From Lycium barbarum (lineage: Eukaryota; Streptophyta; Magnoliopsida; Solanales; Solanaceae): a DNA stretch of 64,000 nt. The notes under the pieces are model-generated. The model did no database searches, was not told the DNA's origin, and worked only from the letters and a program-made list of their open reading frames with translations. This document shows positions 43,411 through 55,710 of the stretch, one piece after another (the first letter of the stretch is position 1; each line of letters starts with the position of its first letter). The DNA lies in NCBI RefSeq assembly GCF_019175385.1, contig NC_083337.1, forward strand, positions 23,568,385 to 23,632,384, in the 5' to 3' direction. A program made the translations under genes and the position numbers.

Positions 43411-43559
43411 ATGGTAAGTTTATGCGATGTTCGGCCGGAGAAAAGAGAAATGGCTCGTCAGCTCCAGCAGTTAGCTAGCCTAGGAGTCCGAATAGTGGAC
43501 TCAGGTAACCTGGAGCTACCATTAAGAATTCAGCAGCCTCGTCGCTGTAGTGGAAGTGA

Positions 43560-44941
43560 AGGAGCGACAATACAAAGATCCCATGGTAATGCATTACAGA
43601 GATACACTTCCTCAGAAAGAGAAATCATCATTTGAGATCTCAGGGGATGGAGTTCTCTGATGCCGAGGCAGATTATGTGTTCCTGATGTGGCAGGATTAC
43701 GCCACCAAATATTGAGAGAAGCCCATTGCTCCCGTTATTCTGTCCACCCCGGAGCGACGAAAATGTATCATGATCTTAAATCTATATATTGGTGGAATGG
43801 GATAAAGAAGGATATAGCGGAATTTGTAGTTCAATATCCCAACTGTCAATAAGTAAAAATCGAGCATCAAAAGTCGGGCAGATTGTAGCAAGCTATAGAA
43901 ATTCCAACTTGGAAGTGGGAAGTAATTAACACGGACTTCATTACAGGCTTACCCTATTCTCGACGTAAGTATTACTCTGTGTGGGTGATTGTGGATAGAC
44001 TCACAAAGTCAGCTCATTTCTTACTAGTCAGAACTACATATGTGGCAGAAGATTATGCAAAGCTTTATGTTAAAGAGATAGTGCGACTTCATGGTGTCCC
44101 AGTATCTGTCATCTCTGATAGAGGCACTCAGTTTACAGCTAATTTTTGGAAGTCCTTCCAAGAGGATTTGGGGACTCAAGTGAGCCTTAGCATGGCATTT
44201 CACCCACAGACTGATGGACAAGTCGAACGTACCATTCAAGCCCTCGAGGATATGTTACGGGCATATAAGTTAGATTTTGGAGGTAATTGGGATGATCACG
44301 TACCACTTATTGAATTTGTTTATAATAACAGTTATCATTCTAGCATCCAAATGACACCTTATGAAGCTTTATATGGTCAAAAGTGTAGATCACCGATTGG
44401 GTGGTTTGAGCTAGGAGAGACTAAATTGCTAGGTCCAGACTTGGTCCAGCAAGCCATAGAGAAAGTTAAGCTCATACATCGTCGGTTTTTGACAGCCCAA
44501 AGTCATCAAAAGTCCTATGCGGATAATCGTCGAAGGGACTTAGAGTTCCAAGTGAAAGATTGGGTATTCTTAAAAGTGTCGCCAATGAAAGGCGTTATGA
44601 GACTTGGCAAAAAGGGGAAGCTTAGTCCCCGACACATTGAGGCTTATGAGATTGTGCGCAATGTAGGCAAAATGGCTTATGAATTAGATCTACCGCCTGA
44701 TTTGGAGTCAGTTCACCCAGATTTCCATGTCTCGATGCTTCGTAAAGGTGTTGCAGATCCTACTAGGATCGTGCCAGTAAATGATGTTCAAGTGACAGAA
44801 AAGTTGACTTATGAAGAGGTACCCATTGCCATATTAGATAGGCAAGTACGGAGGCTTAGAAACAAAGAAGTGGCCTCAGTCAAGGTTTTGTGGAGAAATA
44901 ATAACCGAGAGGGAATGACATGGGAAGCGAATAAAATATGA
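43560..44941 (+). pseudogene. E3 copy 1 integrase and partial chromodomain
   Basis: The zinc-binding region (REAHCSRYSVHPGATKMY..) has Tyr for the first Cys (VVQYPNC) and stops at about 43660, 43850 and 43886. The frame 43979-44941 is open and holds VISDRGTQFT and the Glu in QVERTIQALEDML; the first Asp (NTDFITGLP) lies just upstream. The chromodomain starts normally (AILDRQVRRLRNKEVASVKV) but ends early at ANKI through a small indel also seen in copy 2. Confidence 0.85.
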
Positions 44942-45195
44942 AATCCAAGTACCCGCACTTATTTCAGCCCCTAGAAGAGATCCAAGATGAGACATCAAGA
45001 TCATGAGGTATGTGTGCTTCCTTTTTATGCATTTGGGTCGTGTATGGCCAAACTCTATTGCTTTTATGTTGTGGCCCTGTGAGGAATTGTTATTATGGGC
45101 TTTCTGACATGATGGTAGTACCATATTACAGGGGAAACTCTGGCGAAATTTTTATAGAATCCCCGAGAACCTAACATTCCAGGACGAATATTCTT
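44942..45195 (+). other. E3 copy 1 3' untranslated spacer
   Basis: Includes an out-of-frame remainder of the chromodomain tail and about 200 bp of non-coding sequence up to the pre-LTR motif CCAGGACGAATATTCTTAAG. Confidence 0.7.
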
Positions 45196-45208
45196 AAGGG
45201 GGGAATAA
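45196..45208 (+). other. E3 polypurine tract, copy 1
   Basis: AAGGGGGGAATAA directly before the TG of LTR B. An identical tract is at 52378-52390 before LTR C. Confidence 0.85.
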
Positions 45209-47624
45209 TGTTACACCTCGAAAAAATTTCCGTTAATGCACAGGGAATAGACTAATGAAGGGCATGAAGTATATGATGTTTCGATAAGTGAGAAATAGTA
45301 TTTCATGATCCTAATTGAGATTTCAAAGACATTCGAGGTAAGAGAAGAAAGTTGCCAAGAAAAGGCAAGGTATACGTTATGTATAGGAAAGGATTTACGA
45401 GTAACAAGTTAATGATGACATAATGATGTTTTGGAGAAGAGTTATAACGTCCCTTAGATTATTAATGAGGCGATAAACAAGTGTTAAGAAGGTTCCATGA
45501 GGATTGAAGATCAAATGAAAGACGAAGATCATTTCGGGAAAAAGGGGTTATACGGTCTGTATAACATTATACGGTCCGTGTAAGGGTCCGTATAACACCC
45601 AGCAGAGATGGTGTCTGCCTGATGGTGAGCCACGACCACTTATACGGGCCGTACAATGTTATACGGACCGTATAAGTGTCCGTCGAAGTCTCGACGGGCT
45701 GATTTTTAGGTTTTGTATAAATAGATGCCTTGGGTTCTTTTACTTCATTTTTCATCCTCTACAAGTATTGAGAGCTCAAAACCCTTCTCTAAGAATATTC
45801 CATTCATGTCCAAGAGAACACAATGATCAAAGACTAGAATCAAGTGTTTATGTGTTAGAAAGATTCCAAGGGTTAAAGGACTACAAGAAATTCCATTGGA
45901 GGTAAACTAGGGTTTTGGTACAAGTGAAGTATTTCCACTCAAGGTTCATTCCTACACCATGCAAGGTAATTTTTATCGTATTTCTATGTTGTTTAGGGTA
46001 TTGAGAGGTTGAAAAACTTGGATTGTAGAAGCAAAATAGAATAGTGATATTTGTGAGTAGTGGCTTGGGTTGAGTCATGATTTTTGATATATTGTGATTA
46101 TGATCATGTTATAAATGACATTAAGAACATGGGATAGACATGGTATATGAGTGAACATAATAGTGTGCTATGACCATGGATATGGATGTTTTGAAGTGAA
46201 TTGAGAAATATGGATGATTTAGGTGAATAAAGACTATTGTTATGATGTTGTGAATGTTATTATCGATGTTTGGGAGTTGATATATGATATGGAGGAATTC
46301 GTATAAATATAGGAGATGCTGTCCGATTTTCTCTAGCTTTAGTCAAGTATGCTAAGCTATTGATTTTCTAATGTTTGTATAACTCTAATGAAGGTAGAAA
46401 CGTGAGCATTGAAGGAGAACGTTCAAGCGATAGAATAGTTGAACGAAAAGGTATGTAAGGCTAACCCTTCTTTCATGAGGCATGGTTCCCTGGCCATATA
46501 TCTATTCTTTCATGAGCCTATGATGCCCTCCCAAATGATTCTACCTTTAAAAGAAACTACTAAAGCTCATGATTCTTGTTATGTTACGATTCAATGAAAT
46601 TCCTTATATGATGAGTAACCCTCTAAGGATAGATGTAATGAACGACGATAGTAATGGTGCTAAAGATGCTTATGAGCTTTTATGTATATGTGTCTATGTA
46701 TGACTATTATGTAACACCGAGCTTATTTGGCCGAGTATGATATTTATCGCGCTCACACCACTGCAGTTTGGTACGGATAACCCTGAGCCTTGGTAGGGCC
46801 AGGTATGTATAATCACCAATCCTAGCCATGGTCGAGTACGCAAAACACCGATCCTTCGTGGTCGGGTATGCTATGTATATGATATGGATGTGTATACGAT
46901 ATGAATATGAATGTGAATACGAATATGCTATGGATATGAAAATGGATACGAATACGGATACAGATATGGATGTATGTACACGGTTACGCATTAGAAATGG
47001 AAGGTCCCTATGGAAATGAAGTAAGTGTTTATGATGATGATACTACTATCTCTCATCCTATGCTATTTCTTATGTTGTCTATTATGCTTTCATAATGATG
47101 TTGCTCATGCTTTACCTACTCAGTACATTCTTCGTACTGACGTCCTTTTGTTTGTGGACGCTGTATCATACCCGCAGGTTGCCAGGGAGACAGACTTGAT
47201 CCATAGCTTTATTACCTAGGGGCTACATTGCGGAGCTCCATTTCATTCGGAGCTATAACTTTTGCTATTTATTCTTTTGTGTACATACTTATGGGCATGG
47301 CGGGGTCCTGTTCCGCCTACATGATATGAAATACTCTCATTAGAGGCTCGCATACATGTGTATATGGTCAGATGTATTTAGCCTTGTCGGCTTATCTTTT
47401 GTATATCATTTTGTTAGCCTCGTCGGCTTATGTACATTGACGTGGGCATGGTTATTTATGGTACTATAGACATATTGTTGCCCAACAGAAATAGTATGAA
47501 TGATGTATAGAAAGTATGATTTAGCTATGTGGCCCACCTAGATGTAAATGTGAATGCATGATTAGAGGTGCCCGGGTGGGCTGGCACCGGGTACCCGTCA
47601 TGGCCCTCCAGTTGGGTCGTGACT
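45209..47624 (+). mobile_element. E3 LTR B (shared middle LTR)
   Basis: 2416 bp. It ends GTGACT, not GTGACA. Its first ~800 bp agree with LTR C against LTR A (for example GAAAAAATT, TAATGAAGGGC and the reduced palindrome array). Further right it lacks the many changes and the ~21-bp segment private to LTR C and is closer to LTR A. Confidence 0.9.
45547..45724 (+). promoter_or_regulatory. E3 LTR B promoter: palindrome array plus TATAAATAG
   Basis: TATACGGTCTGTATAA, TATACGGTCCGTGTAAGG and ATACGGACCGTATAAG copies, with TATAAATAG at 45716-45724. One palindrome fewer than LTR A. Confidence 0.6.
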
Positions 47625-47628
47625 AAAG

Positions 47629-47640
47629 TGGTATCAAAGC
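47629..47640 (+). other. E3 primer binding site, copy 2
   Basis: TGGTATCAAAGC, the same variant as copy 1. Confidence 0.85.
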
Positions 47641-47833
47641 AGTTCTAACCTAGGGTGTGTCTACGAGCCGTGTCCAGTAGAGTCTTGGTTATGGGTGTGT
47701 TGCACGCCACACTTATAGACAAGAGGCTGCGGGCATTTTAGAAATGAAAGACCTTCTTTCTTCATAAGATCGTGCGATAGAGCTATGATATAAGAACTTC
47801 TTTTTCCTTAACCATGTGTTATGTATTTCAGAG

Positions 47834-49160
47834 ATGTCTATAAAGGGAAAGGCTACAGCAGCCCAAAAGGGCAAGACAGTTGCGGAAAAGCGGGCTGAAA
47901 GAGCACTGCCAACGGTTGTAGAGGAAAGTGAGTCCCAGAATGCGGCTCAATCTCAGTCCTCTCATTCAGTGCCTGTTTCTGAGAAGCGTGAGGGAGCCTC
48001 ATCCCTAGCTCTATCACCTCCAGTTCCTCCACCGGATGCTTCAGGACAAGATATAAAAGAGGCCATTCAATTTCTTACTCAATTGGTTGCCGCCCAGACT
48101 CAGCGGAAAAGTACAAGGCAAGGTGATAGGGCTGTTTGTGCAAGGGCCCGTGATTTTATTAGCTTAACCCTCCGAAATTCTTTGGATCAAAGTCGGATGA
48201 GGACCCTCAGAATTTTATTGACGGAATGTTGAGGACACTTCAGTTGATGCATGCTTCGGATATTGAGTCGGTGGAGTTAGTATCCTATAGACTGAGGGAT
48301 GTTGTGGTTCATTGGTACACGGTTTGGATGGCTTCACGGGGAGCTAATGCGCCTCCCCCGGTATGGCAAGAATTTGTAGATGCTCTCCTCCGACATTATC
48401 TGCCTCCAGAGGTTCGGCGAGCTAGAGCCGATAAGTTATTGAATCTGAGGCAAGGCAGCATGAGTGCTTTGGAGTAAGCATAGTCTCCGCTTCAATTCTT
48501 TGGACAGGTATGCTTCGGCTATGGTAGCGGATATGGGTGATCGAGTGCACCGATTTGTGAGAGGCCTAGGGTCACATTTGATGGATAGGTGCTTAACTGC
48601 GTCCCTTCAGGACAATATGAATATTTCACGCATTCAGGCCCATGCCCAAAATTTAGAGGAAAGCCTATAACAACAAAGGAGTGAGCGTGAGCATGATAGG
48701 GGATATAGCAAGAGGGCAAGATCTTCGGGTCCGATGAGTGAGTTTAGAGGCGGGCACAAACAGCAATGTTTTAGGCATTCAGGCCATTCTATGACTAGTG
48801 CGCCTCCACGGTTTTCAGGCCAGAGATTTGATAGATCTACTCATTCCGGGCCGAGTCAGAGATTTTTCGGTTCTCAGTTTAGAGGCGATTCGGGTCAGGC
48901 GAGGCCACCCGTGCCACGATGTTCCCAGTGTGAGAAGTTACATTGGGGTCAGTGCCAATTGGGTTCAGAGGTTTGCTATTCATGTGGTCGGCCAGGCCAT
49001 ATTATGCGTGATTAGCCCTCAGTTGGTGGTAGAGGTAGGACCCAGCCTTTCAGGGTCGGTAGCAATATATTCATCATCAGAACGCCCTATGGGGCCAAGT
49101 TCACATGCGTCGGTCAGCCATGGTAGAGGAAGAAGGAAAGTCCTCAGTTCTAGCAGTCCT
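47834..49160 (+). pseudogene. gag: E3 copy 2 gag (decayed)
   Basis: Start ATG 47834 corresponds to 40608. It shares the frame breaks near 48230 and 48470 and the TAA near 48668 with copy 1. It lacks the early TGA of copy 1 (CGA here), so the first frame runs on to 48232. In the zinc knuckle the last Cys codon is TAG (49013-49015), one step beyond the TAC of copy 1, consistent with shared then private decay. Confidence 0.85.
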
Positions 49161-49739
49161 CAGCACCGTATTTATGCTTTGGCTGGACGCCAAGATCTTG
49201 AGTCTTCTCGCGATGTTGTCACAGGTATATTATCGATATTTTCTCATAATGTATATGCTTTGATAGATCTGGGCTCCACATTGTCATATGTTACTCCATA
49301 TATTGCGTGTCGGTTTAGAGTCAAACCGGAGTCGATCAAACCTTTTGAAGTGTCTACACCCGTTGGTGAATCAGTAATAGCTAGCCGAGTAGATAGAAAC
49401 TGCACAGTTGTGATTTGTGACCATCGTACTATGATTGACTTGCATGAGTTAAAAATGGTTGATTTTGATGTTATTATGGGCATGGATTGGTTGGCTTCTT
49501 GCTATGCCAATGTTGATTGTAGAATGAAAATAGTTCGCTTCCAATTTCTGGGAGAACCAGTTTTAGAATGGAAAGAGAATACTGCGTCACCAAAAGGTAG
49601 GTTTATTTCCTATCATAAAGCAAGGAAAATGATCACAAAAGGTTGCATTTATCACCTAGTTCGGGTTCAAGATGTAGAAGCTGAACCGCCAACTCTTCAG
49701 TCAATTCCCGTGGTGAATGAACCCGTGTTGTTTGTCTGA
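49161..49739 (+). pseudogene. E3 copy 2 protease and RT linker (one open frame)
   Basis: Here the protease (ALIDLGSTLSYVTPYIA) and linker ([16 protein letters not shown]) stay in one frame, unlike copy 1. The frame ends at the TGA after PVLFV (49737-49739). The 204-bp RT N-terminal deletion is at about 49721/49722. Confidence 0.8.
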
Positions 49740-50385
49740 AAGAAAGATGGCTCCTTGTGAATGTACATTGACTATCGGCAATTGAATAAGGTGACGATTA
49801 GGAATAAATATCCTCTTCCGAGGATTGATGACTTATTCGATCAATTACAAGGAGCCAAATGGTTTTCAAAGATAGATTTGAGGTTCGGGTATCATCAAGT
49901 GAGAGTTAGGGAGAAAGATATCCCTAAGACAGCCTTCAAATCAAAATATGGCCATTTTGAGTTCCGGGTAATGTCATTTGGGCTAACTAATGCACCGGCA
50001 GTGTTTATGGATTTCATGAACAATGTGTTTAGACCCTTCCTAGATTTATTTGTGATTGTATTCATCGGTGATATCTTGGTGTACTCTCGATCCGAGGCAG
50101 AGCATGCGGATCATTTGCGTACTGTCCTTAGAGTTCTTCAAACTCGAGAGTTATTTGCCAAATTTTCTAAGTGTGAGTTTTTGTTGAACTCAATGACATT
50201 TTTGGGGCATATTGTTTCAGCCGATGGTAGTCGGGTAGATGGCCAAAATATTGAGGCCGTGAAGACTTGACCAAGGCCCATGACTCCTACAGAGGTTCGT
50301 AGCTTTCTAGGCTTAGCAGGTTATTACAGGAGATTTGTTGAAGGTTTTTCTTCTATTTCTGCACCACTAACAAAGCTGACCTAGA
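49740..50385 (+). pseudogene. E3 copy 2 reverse transcriptase core (dead active site)
   Basis: TGA at 49758 precedes the open stretch 49761-50270 with [33 protein letters not shown] and FIGDILVYS (Gly for Asp). A private TGA at 50268 replaces the TGG seen in copy 1. The TAG after APLTKLT is shared. Confidence 0.85.
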
Positions 50386-50640
50386 AATCAGCTAAGTTTC
50401 AATGGAGAGTTGCTTGTGAATGCAATTTCCAAAAGCTAAAAGATAGATTAACTTCTGCCCAAGTCCTGACACTTACAGAGGGATTGGAAGGTTATGTTGT
50501 TTATTGCGATGGTTGGAATTGCTAAAGGAATTGCTAAAGGACTGTGATGTCATTGAGTTCAACAATGACATGATGTTGATATTCTGTATCACCCCGGAAA
50601 GGCAAATGTTGTGGCTAATGCTCTTAGCCGTTGATCTATG
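50386..50640 (+). pseudogene. E3 copy 2 RNase H remnant
   Basis: Same core deletion as copy 1, with CDG joined to the domain end near 50506. It is not functional. Confidence 0.75.
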
Positions 50641-50776
50641 GTAAGTTTATGCGATGTTCGGCCGGAGAAAAGAGAAATGGCTCGTCAGCTCCAGCAGTTA
50701 GCTAGCCTAGGAGTCCGAATAGTAGACTCAGGTAACCTGGAGCTACCATTAAGAATTCAGCAGCCTCGTCGCTGTA

Positions 50777-52090
50777 GTGGAAGTGAAGGAGCGACAATAC
50801 AAAGATCCCATGGTAATGCATTACAGAGATACACTTCCTCAGAAAGAGAAGTCATCATTTGAGATCTCAGGGGATGGAGTTCTCCGATGCCGAGGTAGAT
50901 TATGTGTTCCTGATGTGGCAGGATTACGCCACCAAATATTGAGAGAAGCCCATTGCTCCCGTTATTCTGTCCACCCCGGAGCGACGAAAATGTATCATGA
51001 TCTTAAATCTATATATTGGTGGAATGGGATAAAGAAGGATATAGCGGAATTTGTAGTTCAATATCCCAACTGTCAACAAGTAAAAATCGAGCATCAAAAG
51101 TCGGGCGGATTGTTGCAAGCTATAGAAATTCCAACTTGGAAGTGGGAAGTAATTAACACGGACTTCATTACAGGCTTACCCTGTTCTCGACGTAAGTAAT
51201 ACTCTGTGTGGGTGATGATGGATAGACTCACAAAGTCAGCTCATTTCTTATCAGTCAGAACTACATATGTGGCAGAAGATTATGCAAAGATTTATGTTAA
51301 AGAGATAGTGCGACTTCATGGTGTCCCAGTATCTGTCATCTCTGATAGAGGCACTCAGTTTACAGCTAATTTTTGGAAGTCCTTCCAAGAGGATTTCGGG
51401 ACTCAAGTGAGCCTTAGCATGGCATTTCACCCACAGACTGATGGACAAGCTGAACGTACCATTCAAGCCCTCGAGGATATGTTACGGGCATATAAGTTAG
51501 TTTTTGGAGGTAATTGGGATGATCACGTACCACTTATTGAATTTCCTTATAACAACAGTTATCATTCTAGCATCCAAATGACACCTTATGAAGCTTTATA
51601 TGGTCAAAAGTGTAGATCACCGATTGGGTTGTTTGAGCTAGGAGAGACTAAATTGCTAGGTCCAGACTTGGTCCAGCAAGCCATAGAGAAAGTTAAGCTC
51701 ATACATGGTCGGTTATTGACAGCCCAAAGTCATCAAAAGTCCTATGCGGATAATTGTCGAAGGGACTTAGAGTTCCAAGTGAAAGATTGGGTATTCTTAA
51801 AAGTGTCCCCAATGAAGGGCGTTATGAGACTTGGCAAAAAGGGGAAGCTTAGTCCCCGACACATTGAGGCTTATGAGATTGTGCGCAAAGTAGGCAAAAT
51901 GGCTTATGAATTAGATCTACCTCCTGATTTGGAGTCAGTTCACCCAGTTTTCCATGTCTCGATGCTTCGTAAAGGTGTTGGAGATCCTACTAGGATCGTG
52001 CCAGTAAATGATGTTCAAGTGACAGAAAAGTTGACTTATGAAGAGGTACTCATTGCCTCAGTCAAGGTTTTGTGGAGAAATAATAACTGA
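50777..52090 (+). pseudogene. E3 copy 2 integrase, 45-bp chromodomain deletion
   Basis: The N-terminal zinc region is open here (50777-51199), with VVQYPNCQQVK again lacking the first Cys. A private TAA at 51197 splits it from 51206-52090, which keeps VISDRGTQFT and AERTIQALEDML. At 52055-52057 about 45 bp is missing between two GCC trinucleotides compared with copy 1, removing LDRQVRRLRNKEV from the chromodomain. TGA follows at 52088. Confidence 0.85.
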
Positions 52091-52377
52091 GAGGAAATGA
52101 CATGGGAAGCGAATAAAATATGAAATCCAAGTACCCGCACTTATTTCAGCCCCTAGAAGAGATCCAAGATGAGACATCAAGATCATGAGGTATGTATGCT
52201 TCCTTTTTATGCATTTGGGTCGTGTATGGCCAAACTCTATTGCTTTTATGTTGTGGCCCTGTGAGGAATTGTTATTATGGGCTTTCTGACATGATGGTAG
52301 TAACATATTACAGGGGAAACTCTGGCGAAATTTTTATAGAATCCCCGAGAACCTAACATTCCAGGACGAATATTCTT

Positions 52378-52390
52378 AAGGGGGGAATAA
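52378..52390 (+). other. E3 polypurine tract, copy 2
   Basis: AAGGGGGGAATAA, adjoining LTR C. Confidence 0.85.
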
Positions 52391-54836
52391 TGTTACACCT
52401 CGAAAAAATTTTCGTTAATGCACAGGGAATAGACTAATGAAGGGCATGAAGTATACGATGTTTCGATAAGTGAGAAATAGCATTTCATGATCCTAATTGA
52501 GATTTCAAAGACATTCGAGGTAAGAGAAGAAAGTTGCCAAGAAAAGGCAAGGTATACGTTATGTATAGGAAAGGATTTACGAGTAACAAGTTAATGATGA
52601 CATAATGATGTTTTGGAGAAGACTTATAACGTCCCTTAGACTATTAATGAGGCGATAAACAAGTGTTAAGAAGGTTCCATGAGGATTGAAGATCAAATGA
52701 AAGACGGAGATCATTTCGGGAAAAAGGGGTTATACGGTCCGTATAACATTATACGGTCCGTGTAAGGGTCCGTATAACACCCAGCAGAGATGGTGTCTGC
52801 CTGATGGTGAGCCACGACCACTTATACGGGCCGTACAATGTTATACGGGCCGTATAAGTGTCCGTCGAAGTCTCGACGGGCTGATTTTTAGTTTTTGTAT
52901 AGATAGATGCCTTGGGTTCTTTTACTTCATTTTTCATCCTCTACAAGTATTGAGAGCTCAAAACCCTTCTCTAAGGATATTCCATTCAAGTCCAAGAGAA
53001 CACAATGATCAAAGACTAGAATCAAGTGTTCATATGTTAGAAACCTTCCAAGGGTTAGAGGACTACAAGAAATTCCATTGGAGGTGAACTAGGGTTTTGG
53101 TTCAAGTGAAGTATTTCCACTCAAGTTTCATTCCTACGCCATCTCAGGTAAGTTTTATGGTATTTCAATGTTGTTTAGGGTATTGAGAGGTTGAAAACCT
53201 TGGATTGTAGAAGGAAATAGAAAATGGGTCATGAATGTGAGAATAGTGATATTTGTGAGTAGTGGCTTGGGTTGAGTCATGATTCTTGATATGTTATGAT
53301 TATGATCATGTTATAAATGACATTAAGAACATGGGATAGACATGGTATATTAGTGAACATAATAGTGTGCTATGACCATGGATATGGATGTTTTGAAGTG
53401 AATTGAGAAATATGGATGATGTAGGTGAATAAAGACTATTGTTATGATGTTGTGAATGTTATTATTGATGTTTGGGAGTTGATATATGATATGGAGGAAG
53501 TCGTATAAATAAAGAAGATGATGTCCGATTTTCTCTAGCTTTAGTCAAGTATGCTAAGCTATCGATTTTCTAATGTTAGTATAAATCTAATGAAGGTAGA
53601 AACGTGAGCATTGATGGAGAACGTTCAAGCGATAGAATAGTTGAATAAAAAGGTATGTAGGCTAACCCTTCTTTCATGAGGCATGGTTCCTTAGCCATAT
53701 ATCTATTCTTTCATAATCCTATGATTCCCTCCCAAACGATTCTACCTTTAAAAGAAACTACTAAAGCTCATGATTCTTGTTATGTTACGATTCTATGAAA
53801 TTCCTTTTATGATGAGTAACCCTCTAAGGATAGATATAATGAACGACGATAGTAATGGTGCTAAAGATGCTTATGAGCTTTTATGTATATGTGTCTATGT
53901 ATGACTACTATGTAATACCGAGCTTATGTGGCCGGGTAAGATATCTATTGCGCGTACACCACTGCAGTTGGGTACGGATAACCCTGAGCCTTGGTTGGGC
54001 CAGGTATGTACAATCACCGAGCCTAGCCATGGTCGGGTACGCAAAACACCGAACCTTCGTGGTCGGGTATGCTATGTAAATGATATGTATATGATATAGA
54101 TGTGTATACGATATGAATATGAATGTGAATACGAATATGCTATGGATATTAAAATGGATACGAATACGGATACATATATGGATGTATGTACACGGTTACG
54201 CATTAGAAATGAAAGGTCCCTATGAAAATCAAGTAAGTGTTTATGACGATGATACTACTATCTCCTATCTGATGCTATTTCTTATGTTGTCTATTATGCT
54301 TTCATAATGATGTTGCTCATGCTTTACATACTCAGTACATTCTTCGTACTGACATCCTTTTATTTTTGGATGCTGCGTCATGCCCGCAGGTGGCCTGGGA
54401 GACAAGCTTGATCAATATCTTTATTACTCAAGGACTACATTGCGGAGCTCCATTTCATTCGGAGCTACAACTTTTGGTATTTATTCTTTTGTGTACATAC
54501 TTATGGGCATGGCGGGGTCCTGTCCCGCCTACATGATATGACATACTCTCATTAGAGGCTCGTAGATATGTGTATATAGTTAGATGTATTTAGCCTTGTC
54601 GGCTTATCTTTTGTATATCATTTTGTTAGCCTCATCGGCTTATGTATATTGATGTGGGCATAGTTATTTATGGTGATATAGACGTATTGTTTGCCAACGG
54701 AAATAGTATGAATGATGGATAGAAAGTATAATTTAGCGATGTGGCCTACCTAGATGTAAATGTGAATGCATGATAAGAGGTGCCCGGGTGGGCTAGCACC
54801 GGGTACCCGTCATGGCCCTCCGGTTGGATCGTGACA
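52391..54836 (+). mobile_element. E3 LTR C
   Basis: 2446 bp, TGTTACACCTC to GGATCGTGACA, followed by the target duplication AACCG. It has many private changes in its right two thirds and about 21 bp (near 53221-53241) absent from LTRs A and B. Its TATA box is mutated to TATAGATAG (52898-52906). Confidence 0.9.
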
Positions 54837-54844
54837 AACCGTTC

Positions 54845-55484
54845 CTAAATAAACTTTACCTTTTCAATAGCCCGATGAATAAGATCTGGCCCGAATAAGT
54901 TTGCCTCTCCGACTTCAAACCAACCGGCAGGAGACCTACACTTTCTGCCATATAAAGCCTCATACAGAGCAAACACTATCAGAGGCAAATGATCATCCCA
55001 ACTTCCTTGGAAATCTAGTACACAGGCTCGTAACATACCCTCCAAATTCTGAATAGTACGCTCAGCTTGCCCGTCTGACTTCGGATGGAAAGCCGTACTA
55101 AGATTTACTCGAGTACCAAGACTTTCCTGAAAAGATTTCCAGAACTTTGCTGTAAACTGCGCCTCTATCAGAAATAATAGACACAGGAATGCCGTGATGA
55201 CACACGATCTGTTTAATATACAATTTAGCATAGTCTTCGGTAGTATAGGTGGTTCTTACTGGCAAGAAACGGTCTGATTTGGTTAACCTATCAACGATCA
55301 CCCAAATAGAATCGAATTTGCGATGAGTACGGGGCAATCCCGTGATGAAATCCATATTAATCACTTTCCATTTCCACGTTGGGATCTCCATTTCTTGTAA
55401 TAAGCCACTGGGTTTCTGATGTTCGATCTTTACCTGGTGGCAAGTGGGAAATTGAGCTACAAAGTTAGCAATATCCTTCTTCAT
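54845..55484 (-). pseudogene. E4 integrase, upstream piece
   Basis: Two frames (55484-55098 and 55231-54845) joined by a frameshift at about 55170. It shows FPTCHQVKIEHQKPSGLLQ (first Cys of the zinc motif is Phe), NMDFITGLP, SIISDRG and the Glu in QAERTIQNLEGML. The usual EF.YNN..HSSI segment between VFA and LYEALYG is shortened. It ends at AIEKVKFI where E3 is inserted. Confidence 0.85.
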
Positions 55485-55710
55485 ACCATTCCACCAATAA
55501 AAGCCCTAGAGATCATGGTACATCTTCGTGGATCCGGGATGGATTGAATACCGGGAATAATGAAATTCTGACATGATCCTGTCCCGAAGTCCGGTTACAT
55601 TTGGAACGCACAGGCGGCCTCGATATTTGAGAACCCCATTTGAGTCAAGTTCAAAAGCTGAGATTCGATTTTTTTAAACGCCTTCCTTGATAGAGTTTAG
55701 GACTAGATCC

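Larger units (their letters stand above)
37953..54836 (+). mobile_element. E3: compound LTR-INT-LTR-INT-LTR element inserted in E4 integrase
   Basis: Perfect target duplication AACCG at 37948-37952 and 54837-54841. LTR A 37953-40398, internal copy 1 40399-45208, LTR B 45209-47624, internal copy 2 47625-52390, LTR C 52391-54836. The internal copies differ at few positions and share the same gross defects: a missing RT N-terminus, a missing RNase H core, and a substituted RT active site. Only the outer pair of LTRs has target duplications, so the tandem formed after one insertion or was inserted as a unit. Confidence 0.92.
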
